Shown here in pieces: positions 9,450-17,866 of a stretch of DNA of 64,000 bases (the stretch's first letter is position 1; each line of letters begins with the position of its first letter). The notes below the pieces were generated by a model. It saw nothing but the letters and a program-made list of their open reading frames with translations. It made no database searches and was not told the DNA's origin. The stretch spans positions 372,001 through 436,000 of the forward strand of contig NZ_JAFMZM010000005.1 of the NCBI RefSeq assembly GCF_024436375.1, read 5' to 3'. Both the position numbers and the translations under genes were made by a program. This DNA is from Nocardioides astragali. GTDB taxonomy: Bacteria; Actinomycetota; Actinomycetes; Propionibacteriales; Nocardioidaceae.

Positions 9450-11024
9450 CTAGACGAGGGCGGCGTCCTTGCCCTCGAGGGCCATCGCGGGGGGACAGTC
9501 GAGGGGACAGCTGCGGTGCGCCGCGAGCATTCCGGTGCGGTGCATCTGCTCCACGTGGCGGCGACCGGGCAGCCAGAGCGCCGCGACGCCAGCGCACACC
9601 AGCAGGCCTGCGCACCACCACAACCCTTGCGCGAGACCGGCACCGAATGCCTCGGCGTCTGTCAGGCCCCGGCTCCCGAACCCTGCGAGCAGCGGCAACG
9701 CCGCCACGATGGCCAGGTTCCCGACACGCGCTACGGCGTTGTTGATGCCGCTGGCGATGCCGACATGAGCGTCGGGTGCGGCCGCGAACACCGCGACGGC
9801 AATCGGTGCGAGCGTCATGGCCATGCCAGCGCCGACCGCACTGATCCCGGGCAGTACCGCGTACATGTAGGAGCTGTCCGCGGAGATGGTGGTCAGGCCA
9901 GCCATGCCGGCGGCAGCGGTCACGCTGCCGATGGCCACCGTGCGGCGTGGTCCGACGCGTTGAGCCCATCGGGTGGACCGCGCGGAGAAGGACAGCAAGA
10001 CCAGGCTCAGTGGCGCTGTCGCAAGACCGGCTTCCCACGGCGCGTAGCCGGCGACCAACTGCAACCCGATGACGACGAGGAACAAGCAGCCACCGACTCC
10101 GGCGTAGACCGCGAACGTCACGGTCGTCACGGCGGCGAAGACGCGGGTGCCTGCCAGCTCGGGCGGCACCATCGGGTGAGCGATCGAGCGTTCGTTGACG
10201 ACGAACCCGACGGCTGCGGCGACCGCGACCACCAGCGCGGCGACCACGGTCGTGTCGACACCGGAGGGGGCAGCGACCAGGGCATAGCTCAGCCCTAGCA
10301 GCGCAGCGGCGGCGAGCACCGTGCCTCCGGAGTCGAAGCGGGCCTTGGGAGTGTCCGCGCGCGTCTCGGGGACCGCTCGCAGCGCTGCGACGATGGCGAC
10401 CACGGCGAGCGGCACGTTCACGCAGAACACCCACCGCCAGCTCGCGGCGTCCACGAGGATCCCCGCGAGCAGCGGCCCTACCGCTCCGGCGATCCCGGTC
10501 AGTCCGGCCCACAAGCCGATTGCGCGGGACCTTTGGTCGGGAGGGAAGCTGACCTGGACTACTGCCAACGTCGCTGGGACCAGGAGGGCTGCCCCGAGTC
10601 CTTGGACAACTCGAGCGGCGATCAGCAGCTCCAATCCGGGGGCCATGGCGCACAGGGCGGTGCCGACGGCGAACAGCGCGGCGCCCCACACCATCACTCG
10701 CCGTCGTCCCCACCGGTCGGCGAGAGCGCCCCCGCACAGCAACAACGCAGCGAGCGGCAGCGTGTACGCGTTCACCACCCACTGCAGTTGGGCCAGCGAC
10801 GCTCCGGTGTCGGTCCCGATGGCCGGCAGCACCACGTTCACGGCCGTCAGGTCGAGGATCGGCATCGCTCCGGCGGTGCCGGCGGCGATCCTCACCCAGC
10901 GGCCTCGCACCGACTCCAGACGCACCTCCGCCTCGGGAGGTCGAGCAGCGTCAGCGGCGTCAGTGCGGGCTTGTGGCACCCTCGGCGGGGCGGCGCTGTC
11001 GTCAAGTCCACCGGTGCTGGACAT
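9450..11024 (-). CDS. MFS multidrug transporter (DHA2, 14-TM type)
   Basis: 524 aa from the ATG at 11024, preceded by a GAGAGAGGAC ribosome site. About 14 hydrophobic segments fit the EmrB/QacA drug:proton antiporter group. The first membrane helix carries LDLTAVNVVLPAI, the loop motif A reads GALADRWGRRR, and an antiporter motif C-like GIAGAVGPLLAG follows in helix 5. The long hydrophilic N terminus is cytoplasmic. Likely exports toxic organic compounds; substrate unknown. It is divergent from the hydrolase gene at 11337, and the region between them carries two copies of a TTCAGGTGATG motif, one facing each gene. Confidence 0.9.
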   Translation of the reverse strand: MSSTGGLDDSAAPPRVPQARTDAADAARPPEAEVRLESVRGRWVRIAAGTAGAMPILDLTAVNVVLPAIGTDTGASLAQLQWVVNAYTLPLAALLLCGGALADRWGRRRVMVWGAALFAVGTALCAMAPGLELLIAARVVQGLGAALLVPATLAVVQVSFPPDQRSRAIGLWAGLTGIAGAVGPLLAGILVDAASWRWVFCVNVPLAVVAIVAALRAVPETRADTPKARFDSGGTVLAAAALLGLSYALVAAPSGVDTTVVAALVVAVAAAVGFVVNERSIAHPMVPPELAGTRVFAAVTTVTFAVYAGVGGCLFLVVIGLQLVAGYAPWEAGLATAPLSLVLLSFSARSTRWAQRVGPRRTVAIGSVTAAAGMAGLTTISADSSYMYAVLPGISAVGAGMAMTLAPIAVAVFAAAPDAHVGIASGINNAVARVGNLAIVAALPLLAGFGSRGLTDAEAFGAGLAQGLWWCAGLLVCAGVAALWLPGRRHVEQMHRTGMLAAHRSCPLDCPPAMALEGKDAALV

Positions 11025-11086
11025 GGCCCGTCCTCTCTCCCAGGAGTGCTTCCCGGGACAGGGCACCGCACCGCCTTGCTCACCCG

Positions 11087-11097
11087 CATCACCTGAA
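11087..11097 (-). promoter_or_regulatory. TTCAGGTGATG motif upstream of MFS gene
   Basis: Minus-strand TTCAGGTGATG, 62 bases before the MFS start. The same 11-mer faces three other genes (11337, 49107 and 49382). Confidence 0.5.
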
Positions 11098-11217
11098 TGC
11101 AGGGCACAACGAGAGACCGACGCACGCCGGGTGGAGCGGTGCCGGAGCGCGCGGCGTCCAGTTGTGGCGCGTGACCTCGTTCGGTGCTGGTTGACCGTTG
11201 CCGGTGGATCTGCTGTG

Positions 11218-11228
11218 TTCAGGTGATG
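11218..11228 (+). promoter_or_regulatory. TTCAGGTGATG motif upstream of hydrolase gene
   Basis: Plus-strand TTCAGGTGATG about 108 bases before the hydrolase start. The flank ATCTGCTGTG directly before it is identical to that at 49206, upstream of the paralogous hydrolase. Confidence 0.55.
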
Positions 11229-11268
11229 TAGCGACGACCCGCTCGGGGTGGACTGGGCCCAGTGACCC

Positions 11269-11314
11269 GCTCGGCCAGAGCCCGGTACGCGCCCCTGTGC
11301 GGCTCTGGCCGAGC
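11269..11314 (+). promoter_or_regulatory. Perfect 14-bp inverted repeat in hydrolase leader
   Basis: GCTCGGCCAGAGCC (11269-11282) pairs perfectly with GGCTCTGGCCGAGC (11301-11314) around an 18-base loop. It sits just before the ribosome site (GAGAGGA, 11324-11330). The gene upstream is divergent, so this is not a terminator for a preceding gene; it could be an operator or a leader hairpin. Confidence 0.6.
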
Positions 11315-11336
11315 CCTTCTTGCGAGAGGACCTGCC

Positions 11337-12065
11337 ATGAAGCCCACCGTCGTCTTGGTTCACGAAGCGTTCGCGGAGTCGTCGAGCTGGAACCGTGTCA
11401 TCGACGCGCTGCTCAGTCACGGGCACCCGGTAGTCGCGGTGGCCAACCCGTTGCGCGGTGTCGTGCAGGACGCGGCGGCGGTCACCGACGTCGTGCGCGC
11501 CATCGCGCGGCCCGTCATCCTGGTCGGTCACTCCTACGGCGGTGCCGTGATCACCAACGTGGAGCGCAGCGCCGCGGACATCCGGGCGCTGGTCTACGTC
11601 GCCGGGTTTGCTCCTGACGCCGGCGAGTCCTGCGCCGACCTGTCGAGCATGGAGCCCGGCAGCACCCTTGGACCCACCCTGCAGTTCGTCGACCACGGCC
11701 AGCACAGCCGCGACATGTACATCGCGCAGGACAAGTTCCATGACCAGTTCTGCGCCGATCTGCCTCGCCGGGAGGCCGAGCTCCTGGCCGTGACGCAACG
11801 CCCGTGCACCGAAGCGGCCCTCAACGACCCGTCGGGCCCGGATCCGCTGTGGAAGGACATCCCCAGCTGGTTCATCTACGGCGACGAGGACCGCAACATC
11901 CCGGCTCGCGCCCACGCCTTCATGGCCGAACGCGCGGAGTCGCGCTTCACCATGGCCATCACCGGTGCCTCCCATGTGGTCGGCATGGCTCACCCGCACC
12001 GCACCGCCGAGATGATCCTCGAGGCGTCCAAGTCCACCGACCTGGTCGACGCCGGTCACGACTGA
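11337..12065 (+). CDS. Alpha/beta hydrolase (EstC/pyrethroid-esterase-like), copy 1
   Basis: 242 aa from the ATG at 11337, preceded by GAGAGGA. Nucleophile elbow VGHSYGGAV with Ser near residue 68; acid in YGDEDRNIP; catalytic His in GASHVVGMAHP. Closely similar along its length to the hydrolase at 48382 (ESSSWN, VANPLRG, QRP and PSWFIYGDEDRNIPA blocks). Odd point: the usual oxyanion HG is LVHEAFAES here but LVHGAFAES in the paralogue, so activity may be altered. Soluble and cytoplasmic. The next hydrolase follows 118 bases downstream and may be cotranscribed. Substrate unknown. Confidence 0.85.
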   Translation: MKPTVVLVHEAFAESSSWNRVIDALLSHGHPVVAVANPLRGVVQDAAAVTDVVRAIARPVILVGHSYGGAVITNVERSAADIRALVYVAGFAPDAGESCADLSSMEPGSTLGPTLQFVDHGQHSRDMYIAQDKFHDQFCADLPRREAELLAVTQRPCTEAALNDPSGPDPLWKDIPSWFIYGDEDRNIPARAHAFMAERAESRFTMAITGASHVVGMAHPHRTAEMILEASKSTDLVDAGHD

Positions 12066-12183
12066 CGCGCACCCACCGACGCCCCTTTCCTTATCTCGTC
12101 GGTTCCGCCGGGGCGCCACCCCCACAACCACGCTCGTCCCAGTTCTCGAACCACCGCCCCGCTTACCGCACCAGGAGTCACAC

Positions 12184-13005
12184 ATGCCCACCATCACCAC
12201 CGCAGACGGCACCGAGATCTTCTACAAGGACTGGGGCACCGGGCGCCCCGTCGTGTTCAGCCACGGGTGGCCCTTGAACGCGGACGCCTGGGACAACCAG
12301 GCCAAAGCGGTCGCAGATGCCGGCTACCGGGCGGTGGCTCACGACCGCCGCGGTCACGGCCGGTCCACACAGACCTGGGACGGCCATCACATGGACCAGT
12401 ACGCCGACGACCTCGCGGAAGTCATCGAGCAGCTGGACCTGCGCGACGCGGTCCTCGTCGGGCACTCCACCGGCGGGGGAGAGGTGACCCGCTACCTGGG
12501 CCGTCACGGCACCGACCGGGTCGCCAAGGCCGTCCTGCTGGGCGCGATCCCGCCGCTGATGCTGCGCACCGACGCGAACCCCGAAGGCACACCGATCGAC
12601 GCGTTCGACAGCCTTCGCGCCGGCGTCGCCGACGACCGGTCGCAGTTCTACGCCGACCTGTCCGTGCCCTTCTACGGCGCAAACCGCGACGGCGCCGACG
12701 TCTCGGAGGGACTTCGCCGCTCGTTCTGGCTGTGGTCCATGCAGGTCGGCGTCAAGGCAGCCTTCGACTGCATCCAGGCGTTCTCCGAGACCGACTTCAC
12801 CGACGATCTCGCCAAGATCGACATCCCCGTCCTGGTCGCCCACGGCGACGACGACCAGATCGTGCCCATCGCGGCGTCCGCCACCAAGACCGCCGAGGCG
12901 CTCACCCAAGGAACGTTGAAGGTCTACCCCGGCGCTCCGCACGGCCTGCACGGCGACTTCGAGCAGGAGTTCACCAACGACCTGCTCACCTTCATCAAGG
13001 AGTGA
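12184..13005 (+). CDS. Alpha/beta hydrolase (non-haem chloroperoxidase/arylesterase-like)
   Basis: 273 aa, with a CAGGAGT ribosome site before the ATG. The sequence follows the cofactor-free chloroperoxidase group: N-terminal TTADGTEIFYKDWG, SHGWPLNADAW oxyanion region, HDRRGHGRS, nucleophile elbow VGHSTGGGEV (Ser near 98), acid in HGDDDQIVP and His in PGAPHGLHG. Members hydrolyse esters and some perhydrolyse; halogenation is incidental in vitro. Cytoplasmic, no signal peptide. Likely cotranscribed with the hydrolase before it and the cupin after it (20-base gap). Confidence 0.88.
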   Translation: MPTITTADGTEIFYKDWGTGRPVVFSHGWPLNADAWDNQAKAVADAGYRAVAHDRRGHGRSTQTWDGHHMDQYADDLAEVIEQLDLRDAVLVGHSTGGGEVTRYLGRHGTDRVAKAVLLGAIPPLMLRTDANPEGTPIDAFDSLRAGVADDRSQFYADLSVPFYGANRDGADVSEGLRRSFWLWSMQVGVKAAFDCIQAFSETDFTDDLAKIDIPVLVAHGDDDQIVPIAASATKTAEALTQGTLKVYPGAPHGLHGDFEQEFTNDLLTFIKE

Positions 13006-13025
13006 GCCGGGAGGGAAGTGTCGTC

Positions 13026-13409
13026 ATGACCGCACCGGCCAGCCGCATGGCGCATCGAGACGGCCTCACCGGCCGTCTGCAGCGCACCGAAGTCCAGCGC
13101 CTCCCGTCGTCCATCCCTGGGCGCGACATCGTCCAGGTCCTCACCCAGATCCCATCCCAAACCGAGTCCGGGTGGCACACCCATCCCGGCGAGGAGGTCG
13201 GCTACATCATCGCCGGCCACGTCGAGATGATCGTCGGAGACGACCCGCCTCTCGCCCTGGCGGCCGGTGACGGCTTCACCGTTCCTCCCGACGTCGCGCA
13301 CAACGCCCGCGACGTGGGCGACCATGTCGGGGTCATGTTGTCGACCTACTTGGTGCGAACGGGCGAACCCGTTGCGACGCTCCATCCGGCCCCGGCCAAG
13401 GCGCGCTGA
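13026..13409 (+). CDS. Small cupin protein
   Basis: 127 aa from the ATG at 13026 with GGGAGGGAAG upstream. A single cupin barrel: metal-site motif 1 GWHTHPGEEVGYIIAG (about 55-70) gives two His and a Glu, and motif 2 GDGFTVPPDVAHNARD gives the remaining His. Related proteins are mono-cupins with undefined substrates. The gene ends directly at a strong hairpin and is the third and last gene of the 11337-13409 set. Confidence 0.82.
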   Translation: MTAPASRMAHRDGLTGRLQRTEVQRLPSSIPGRDIVQVLTQIPSQTESGWHTHPGEEVGYIIAGHVEMIVGDDPPLALAAGDGFTVPPDVAHNARDVGDHVGVMLSTYLVRTGEPVATLHPAPAKAR

Positions 13410-13449
13410 GCGGCTGCTGCCCACACGGTGTCGTGTGGACAGCAGCCGC
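13410..13449 (+). terminator. Bidirectional hairpin between convergent cupin genes
   Basis: An 18-bp stem with one mismatch (13410-13427 against 13432-13449) and a GTGT loop begins one base after the stop codon. It lies between convergent genes and probably terminates both. Confidence 0.75.
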
Positions 13450-13590
13450 TGAGCCAGCGCCGCCTCAACGCCGGGTAGGTTGGCCGCTCAGTCCTCCGAG
13501 GTCGCGCACCGCCGCAGCACCGCGCTCACCTGCGCATCGCGGCGGCCGGCGCGGGCGCTCTCGCGAGGGCCAGGCAAGCTCAACACGCGG

Positions 13591-14044
13591 TCAGCGCAGA
13601 GGTGGTCCCTCCACCGGACGGACTCCGTAACGCAGGCTGATGTCCAGCAGCACCGCAGGGTCCGGAGGGCCTTGGAGGGAGGCGAAGTACTCGGCCTGCT
13701 TGGAACATGCCGGTGAGTCCGGGCGAGCTGATCAGGCCTAGCGTCCAGACCTCCTCGTGACCGAGGTTGGCGAAGACGTGGGGGACCTCGCGCGGTAGCC
13801 AGATGAAGCTCTCGGGTCCGACCTCGTGACGCTCGTCGCCAACCTCGACCGTCAGGACACCGGCAACGACGTAGATGCCCTCGTCCTCGTGCGTATGGAC
13901 GTGACGTCCCGGGCCCGGTGCTCCAGGCGCGATGCGCCCGTCCCCGAGCGCCATGCCGTTGCTCCGGCTGCCGTCCGCGACCACGCGCCACGGTCGCGAC
14001 CGGTCGACGGGAGGGCCGACGACGAGAGGGTCGAAGGTCGTCAT
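13591..14044 (-). pseudogene. Cupin gene with a C-terminal frameshift
   Basis: Begins MTTFDPLVVGPP with a normal cupin core: GRHVHTHEDEGIYVVAG, then SFIWLPREVPHVFAN. After GLTGMF the frame shifts: one extra C in TTCCAAGCAGG (near 13708) diverts it, whereas removing that base gives KQAEYFASLQGPPDP and a run to a stop at 13591 (VRPVEGPPLR end). As written, the product ends in unrelated sequence at 13580. It may be a real mutation or a base error; the metal-binding core is intact, so activity is possible. Confidence 0.7.
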
Positions 14045-14230
14045 GGCTGCAGCACCATGCGCTCGAGACTCGCACTGCGCAGTCGTTGTGACAAGGCTGT
14101 TTGCGAGCCTCTGCAATGGCGGACACGTCCACTCCCGAGGCGTCCAGCGCGACGCTGGTCCGGTCATCGGCGCGTGCCCGGAAGGTCTGGTGTGCCGCCT
14201 GGTGAGCGGCCGCATGTCTGGGGGCGCCTG

Positions 14231-15712
14231 TTAGATGACGAGGTTCAAGAGGAGCACTACGACCAAGCCTACGACCGAAATGGCCGTCTCCATCACCGAC
14301 CACGACTTGATTGTCTGGCCGACGGTCAGGCCGAAGTACTCCTTGACGAGCCAGAAGCCGGCGTCGTTCACGTGGCTGAAGAACACGGAGCCGCACCCGA
14401 TGGCCAGGACGAGCAGCGCGAGCTCAGGCGCGCCGAGCGTGGCCGCGGCGCCACTGACGATGCCGCTGGCCGTGATGGTTGCGACGGTCGCCGAACCAGT
14501 CGCCAGTCGAACCCCGACCGCGACCAGCCAGCCGAGCAGCAGCACCGAGATGCCGGAGCCTTCGGCCCAATCCCCGATGACGTTACCGACACCGGCGTCG
14601 ACGAGCACGGTCTTGAACCCGCCGCCGGCCGCGACGATGAGCAGGATCGACGCGATGGCCGGAAGGCCGGAGCCCAGCGACTTCTCGACGTGCTTGCGGT
14701 CCATCCCGGTACGGAACCCGAGGAACCACATCGAGACCAGCACCGCAGCCAGCAGCGCCACGGACGGAGTGCCGATGAAGACCAACGTCTTCAGCACAGT
14801 GCTGTCCTCGTTTTCGATCGTCAGCTCGGCGATAGCGCGAGCCAGCATCAGGACCACCGGCAAGGTCACACACAACACCGCGGCCAGGAAGCTGGGTCGT
14901 CGTGAGCTCGCACCGGACGGCGGCGGTGGCTCCATCACGTCGTCGCTCCACTGCCCGGACGCACCGGAATTGGGCGCGGTGGCCGCCGCCGGTGCGGGGG
15001 ATTGCCCCGACGGCACGGCGACGGCCCCGGCCAGCGCGGAGGCTCGCGCCGGGACCCACACCTCGATGGCGCGAGCGAGCAGCGGTCCGCACACGATCAG
15101 GGTGGGGATCGCCACCACGAGCCCGAGGAGCAGAGTGAGCCCCAAGTCGGCGCCGAGGTTGTCGATGGCGACCAGCGGTCCGGGGTGTGGGGGAACGAGG
15201 GCGTGGAGGATGGACAGTCCGGCCAACGCCGGGATGCCGACGCGCATGAGGGGCACGTCGAGTTTCACCGCGACGAGCAGGACCACCGGGACGAGCAGCA
15301 CGACGCCGACCTCGAAGAACAGTGGGAGGCCCAAGATGGCGGCGATGGCGGCCATCGCCCACGGCAGCCCGGTCGCGCCGACGCGACCGATGATGGTGTC
15401 GACGATCGTGTCGCTGCCCCCGGAGTCGGCCAAGATGGCACCGATCATTGCGCCGAGGGCGATCAGCAGGCCGACCGCTCCGACCGTCGCCCCGAACCCG
15501 AGAGTGAAGCTGGCCACGATGTCGAGGGGGGCGACCCCGGCCACGCCTCCCATGACGGCGGCGCCGAGGATGAGGGAGATGAACGGGTGCATCTTCGCCC
15601 AGACGATCAGGACCACCACGGTCGCGATGCCGAGCAGCGCGGCGATGATGAGTTGGGCGTTGCTGGCGTCGGTCAGTGCGCTCTCGGCGAGGAGCAAGGT
15701 CTGGGGGTTCAT
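14231..15712 (-). CDS. gntP: GntP-family gluconate:H+ permease
   Basis: 493 aa, beginning in an ATGA overlap with the gluconokinase gene. Twelve or more hydrophobic segments. Family features include HPFISLILGA near the N terminus, GLPLFFEVGVVLLVP, ALVPPHPGPLVA and, near the C terminus, GSVFFSHVNDAGFWLVKEYF, the conserved GntP signature. A hydrophilic Pro/Ala-rich loop (about residues 240-275) splits the two halves. It imports gluconate or a related sugar acid for the coupled kinase. The pair is probably driven from the promoter at about 16290, where a copy of the 19-bp island motif lies. Confidence 0.92.
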   Translation of the reverse strand: MNPQTLLLAESALTDASNAQLIIAALLGIATVVVLIVWAKMHPFISLILGAAVMGGVAGVAPLDIVASFTLGFGATVGAVGLLIALGAMIGAILADSGGSDTIVDTIIGRVGATGLPWAMAAIAAILGLPLFFEVGVVLLVPVVLLVAVKLDVPLMRVGIPALAGLSILHALVPPHPGPLVAIDNLGADLGLTLLLGLVVAIPTLIVCGPLLARAIEVWVPARASALAGAVAVPSGQSPAPAAATAPNSGASGQWSDDVMEPPPPSGASSRRPSFLAAVLCVTLPVVLMLARAIAELTIENEDSTVLKTLVFIGTPSVALLAAVLVSMWFLGFRTGMDRKHVEKSLGSGLPAIASILLIVAAGGGFKTVLVDAGVGNVIGDWAEGSGISVLLLGWLVAVGVRLATGSATVATITASGIVSGAAATLGAPELALLVLAIGCGSVFFSHVNDAGFWLVKEYFGLTVGQTIKSWSVMETAISVVGLVVVLLLNLVI

Positions 15713-16251
15713 CGTGTTCCTGTCATCTGGTGAAGGTCGAGTGCGTCGAGGACGTGGGCCAGCACGGCGTCGGGGTCGCCGTCGACGCAGACGGTGACTC
15801 CGGGCTCCTCGTCCTCGAGCGGCTCGAGGGTTTCGTACTGGCTGCGGAGCAGCGACGGGGGAAGGAAGTGCCCGGTGCGCTGGGCAATCCGTTCCGCGAC
15901 CATGGGCTCTTCGCCGGCCAGGTGACAGAACCGCACTTGAGGCCGGTCTTCGCGCAGCAGGTCGCGATAGACCCGCCGCAGCGCGGAGCAGGTGACGATT
16001 CCGGACCGGCCGGCTGCGATCTCGGCGGACATGTAGTCGCCGATGCTGCGCAGCCACGGCCACCGGTCCTCGTCGGTGAGGGCTTGGCCCGAGCTCATCT
16101 TGGCGATGTTGGCAGCGGGATGGAAGCGGTCACCTTCAGCGAAGACCCACCCGGTGAGGGCGGAGACGCGTTCGGCGATCGTCGTCTTGCCGACGCCGGC
16201 GACTCCCATCATCACGATCTGCTGAACAGGTGCTGAGCTGGTCAAGGCCAT
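15709..16251 (-). CDS. gntK: Gluconokinase
   Basis: 180 aa, the usual length for the GntK/IdnK family. P-loop GVAGVGKTT near the N terminus, then EGDRFHPAANIAKMSSGQALTDEDRWPWL, CSALRRVYRDLLR and FLPPSLLRSQYETLEPLE, all diagnostic. Phosphorylates gluconate to 6-phosphogluconate with ATP in the cytoplasm. Translationally coupled to the permease. With the phosphoketolase and acetate kinase elsewhere in the island it could feed a gluconate-to-acetate route. Confidence 0.93.
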   Translation of the reverse strand: MALTSSAPVQQIVMMGVAGVGKTTIAERVSALTGWVFAEGDRFHPAANIAKMSSGQALTDEDRWPWLRSIGDYMSAEIAAGRSGIVTCSALRRVYRDLLREDRPQVRFCHLAGEEPMVAERIAQRTGHFLPPSLLRSQYETLEPLEDEEPGVTVCVDGDPDAVLAHVLDALDLHQMTGTR

Positions 16252-16282
16252 GGTTCATGCTGACCGCGCCGTACGCGTTCGC

Positions 16283-16301
16283 GCGTCGGTTGATCGACTG
16301 C
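16283..16301 (-). promoter_or_regulatory. Island regulon motif, site 2 (upstream of gntK-gntP)
   Basis: Minus strand: GCAGTC, GATCAA, CCGACGC. Perfect to consensus. It lies in the divergent region with corA; site 3 faces the other way. Confidence 0.65.
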
Positions 16302-16328
16302 ATCGCGTGACATGGTGGCGTGCCATGT

Positions 16329-16347
16329 CTGGTCGGATGACCGATGC
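16329..16347 (+). promoter_or_regulatory. Island regulon motif, site 3 (upstream of corA-like gene)
   Basis: Plus strand: CTGGTC, GGATGA, CCGATGC. Two mismatches in the left half, perfect right half; 91 bases before the transporter start. Confidence 0.6.
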
Positions 16348-16438
16348 TCGTGCGCTCGCGAACCGGGCACGCTCGCAGCATGGGCACCTCGATCGCTGCG
16401 CGAGCTGGCACCGGCATTGCCTGCGGGTGTGGTGGGCG

Positions 16439-17455
16439 ATGAGCGTCGTGAGCAACGTCGTGTATCGACAGGGCCGCCGGCATGCCGCACCCGAGTCCCT
16501 CAATGCCACGTGGGAGCTGCTGCGACAACCAGCAGCGATGGCGTGGATCGACCTCCTCGACCCTGACGAGAACGAGATCATGGCGGTGGCATCCGAATTC
16601 GGCATCCATGCGCTGGCCGTCGAGGACGCGATGGACGCACACCAGCGACCCAAGCTGGAACGCTACGCAGACATCGTGTTCCTCGTGCTGCGCTGCGCCC
16701 GCCACGTCGAGTCGCGCCACCGGGTCGAGTTCGCCGAGCTGCACGTCTTCATCGGACACAACTTCGTCACCACGGTCCGCCAGCAGGCCGGACCCGACCT
16801 CCAGCGTGTACGGCGCGGGATGGAGAAATCGCCGGCGATGCTGAGCCTGGGTCCCGAGGCCGTCCTCTACGCCATCTTGGACCAGGTGGTCGACGAGTAC
16901 GGACCGGTCGCCGATCAGCTGGAAGCCCGCATCGACGCCATCGAAGACCAGGTCTTCGCAGGTCAGGCCGAAGCCTCGCAGCGCATCTACGAGGCACTGC
17001 GAGACGTGACGGACTTCCAGCGCGCCACGCACCCACTCCTCGCCGTCCTGTCCGATCTGCGAGCCGACTACGCGGCGTCAGGCATGGACCAGGAGCTCCA
17101 GCACTGCCTGCGCAACGTGGAGGACCACGTCATCCACGTGGTCGACCGCATCGACGCGTTCCGCGCCATCTTGCAAGACATCCTCACCGTCAACGCCACC
17201 CTCGTGGCCCAGCGACAGAACGAGGAAGCCCGACAGCTCACCGCCGCCAGCCTGGTGCAGAACGAGGAGGTCAAGCGGATCTCGTCCTGGGCGGCCATCT
17301 TGTTCGCACCGACGCTGATCGGGTCCATCTACGGGATGAACTTCGCCCACATGCCCGAGCTGGGGTGGAGAGTCGCGTATCCCGCAGCCATCACCGCCAT
17401 GGCGGTGGCCTCCGCGTCGCTGTACCTGCTGTTCAGGCGGCGCAACTGGCTATGA
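16439..17455 (+). CDS. corA: CorA-family magnesium/cobalt transporter
   Basis: 338 aa from the ATG at 16439; the open frame extends to 16250 but with non-conserved sequence that covers regulatory motifs. A long cytoplasmic N-terminal domain of mixed strands and long helices ends in two membrane helices. The signature YGMNF follows the first (PTLIGSIYGMNFAHMPEL), and the C terminus carries positive residues (FRRRNWL). CorA channels are pentamers that take up Mg2+; GMN is the ion-selectivity loop. Divergent from gntK, with its own motif site. Confidence 0.9.
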   Translation: MSVVSNVVYRQGRRHAAPESLNATWELLRQPAAMAWIDLLDPDENEIMAVASEFGIHALAVEDAMDAHQRPKLERYADIVFLVLRCARHVESRHRVEFAELHVFIGHNFVTTVRQQAGPDLQRVRRGMEKSPAMLSLGPEAVLYAILDQVVDEYGPVADQLEARIDAIEDQVFAGQAEASQRIYEALRDVTDFQRATHPLLAVLSDLRADYAASGMDQELQHCLRNVEDHVIHVVDRIDAFRAILQDILTVNATLVAQRQNEEARQLTAASLVQNEEVKRISSWAAILFAPTLIGSIYGMNFAHMPELGWRVAYPAAITAMAVASASLYLLFRRRNWL

Positions 17456-17543
17456 CCGGACACCGCGGCGCAGCAGACATGCCAGGGCCACAGGCACCCG
17501 AGGCTGGGCGCTGCCTCCTGAGCTCCGGTGAGCGGGTGACGGC

Positions 17544-17642
17544 ATGAAGACCCACGAGGAACTCCGCGCCCAGCTCGCCGCCACCCGTGAGTCCGACCTG
17601 GCGAAACGGTTGGCCGAAGCTCTGCGGAGGTCGTCGAAGTGA
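17544..17642 (+). CDS. Possible 32-aa charged helical peptide
   Basis: ATG-started frame encoding a helix rich in Arg, Ala and Leu (MKTHEELRAQLAATRESDL and on). Codon use fits coding, but the ribosome site is weak and I recognise no family. The remaining sequence between the CorA gene and argS (17456-17866) holds nothing else I can support. Confidence 0.3.
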   Translation: MKTHEELRAQLAATRESDLAKRLAEALRRSSK

Positions 17643-17866
17643 CGCGCGACGACCACGGGTGTCCGGACTGGTTTCATCCCGAGCCGCGCGCGGGCGCTCA
17701 GCACCAGGACGCATCGCCGCGGCCCCAGCTCCTGCCACCGGGGTGGTGCCTTCGTGCTTCCCGTGCGGGTTGTCGACCGACACGAGCCCCTGCCGGTGGT
17801 CTGCGCCGCGTCCGCCGGCGCCCTGGTCACCCACCTGTGTCCGAAGAGCGCGAGTAGCGTCTCGTC

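Noticed and set aside
9388..10782. Long minus-strand frame upstream of the DUF5996 gene
   Set aside because: Overlaps the MFS transporter on the same strand in another frame, Arg-rich and without family resemblance.
13826..15797. Plus-strand frames of 359 and 520 codons
   Set aside because: Antisense to the cupin, GntP and GntK genes; Asp/His- and Ser/Thr-rich shadow sequence.
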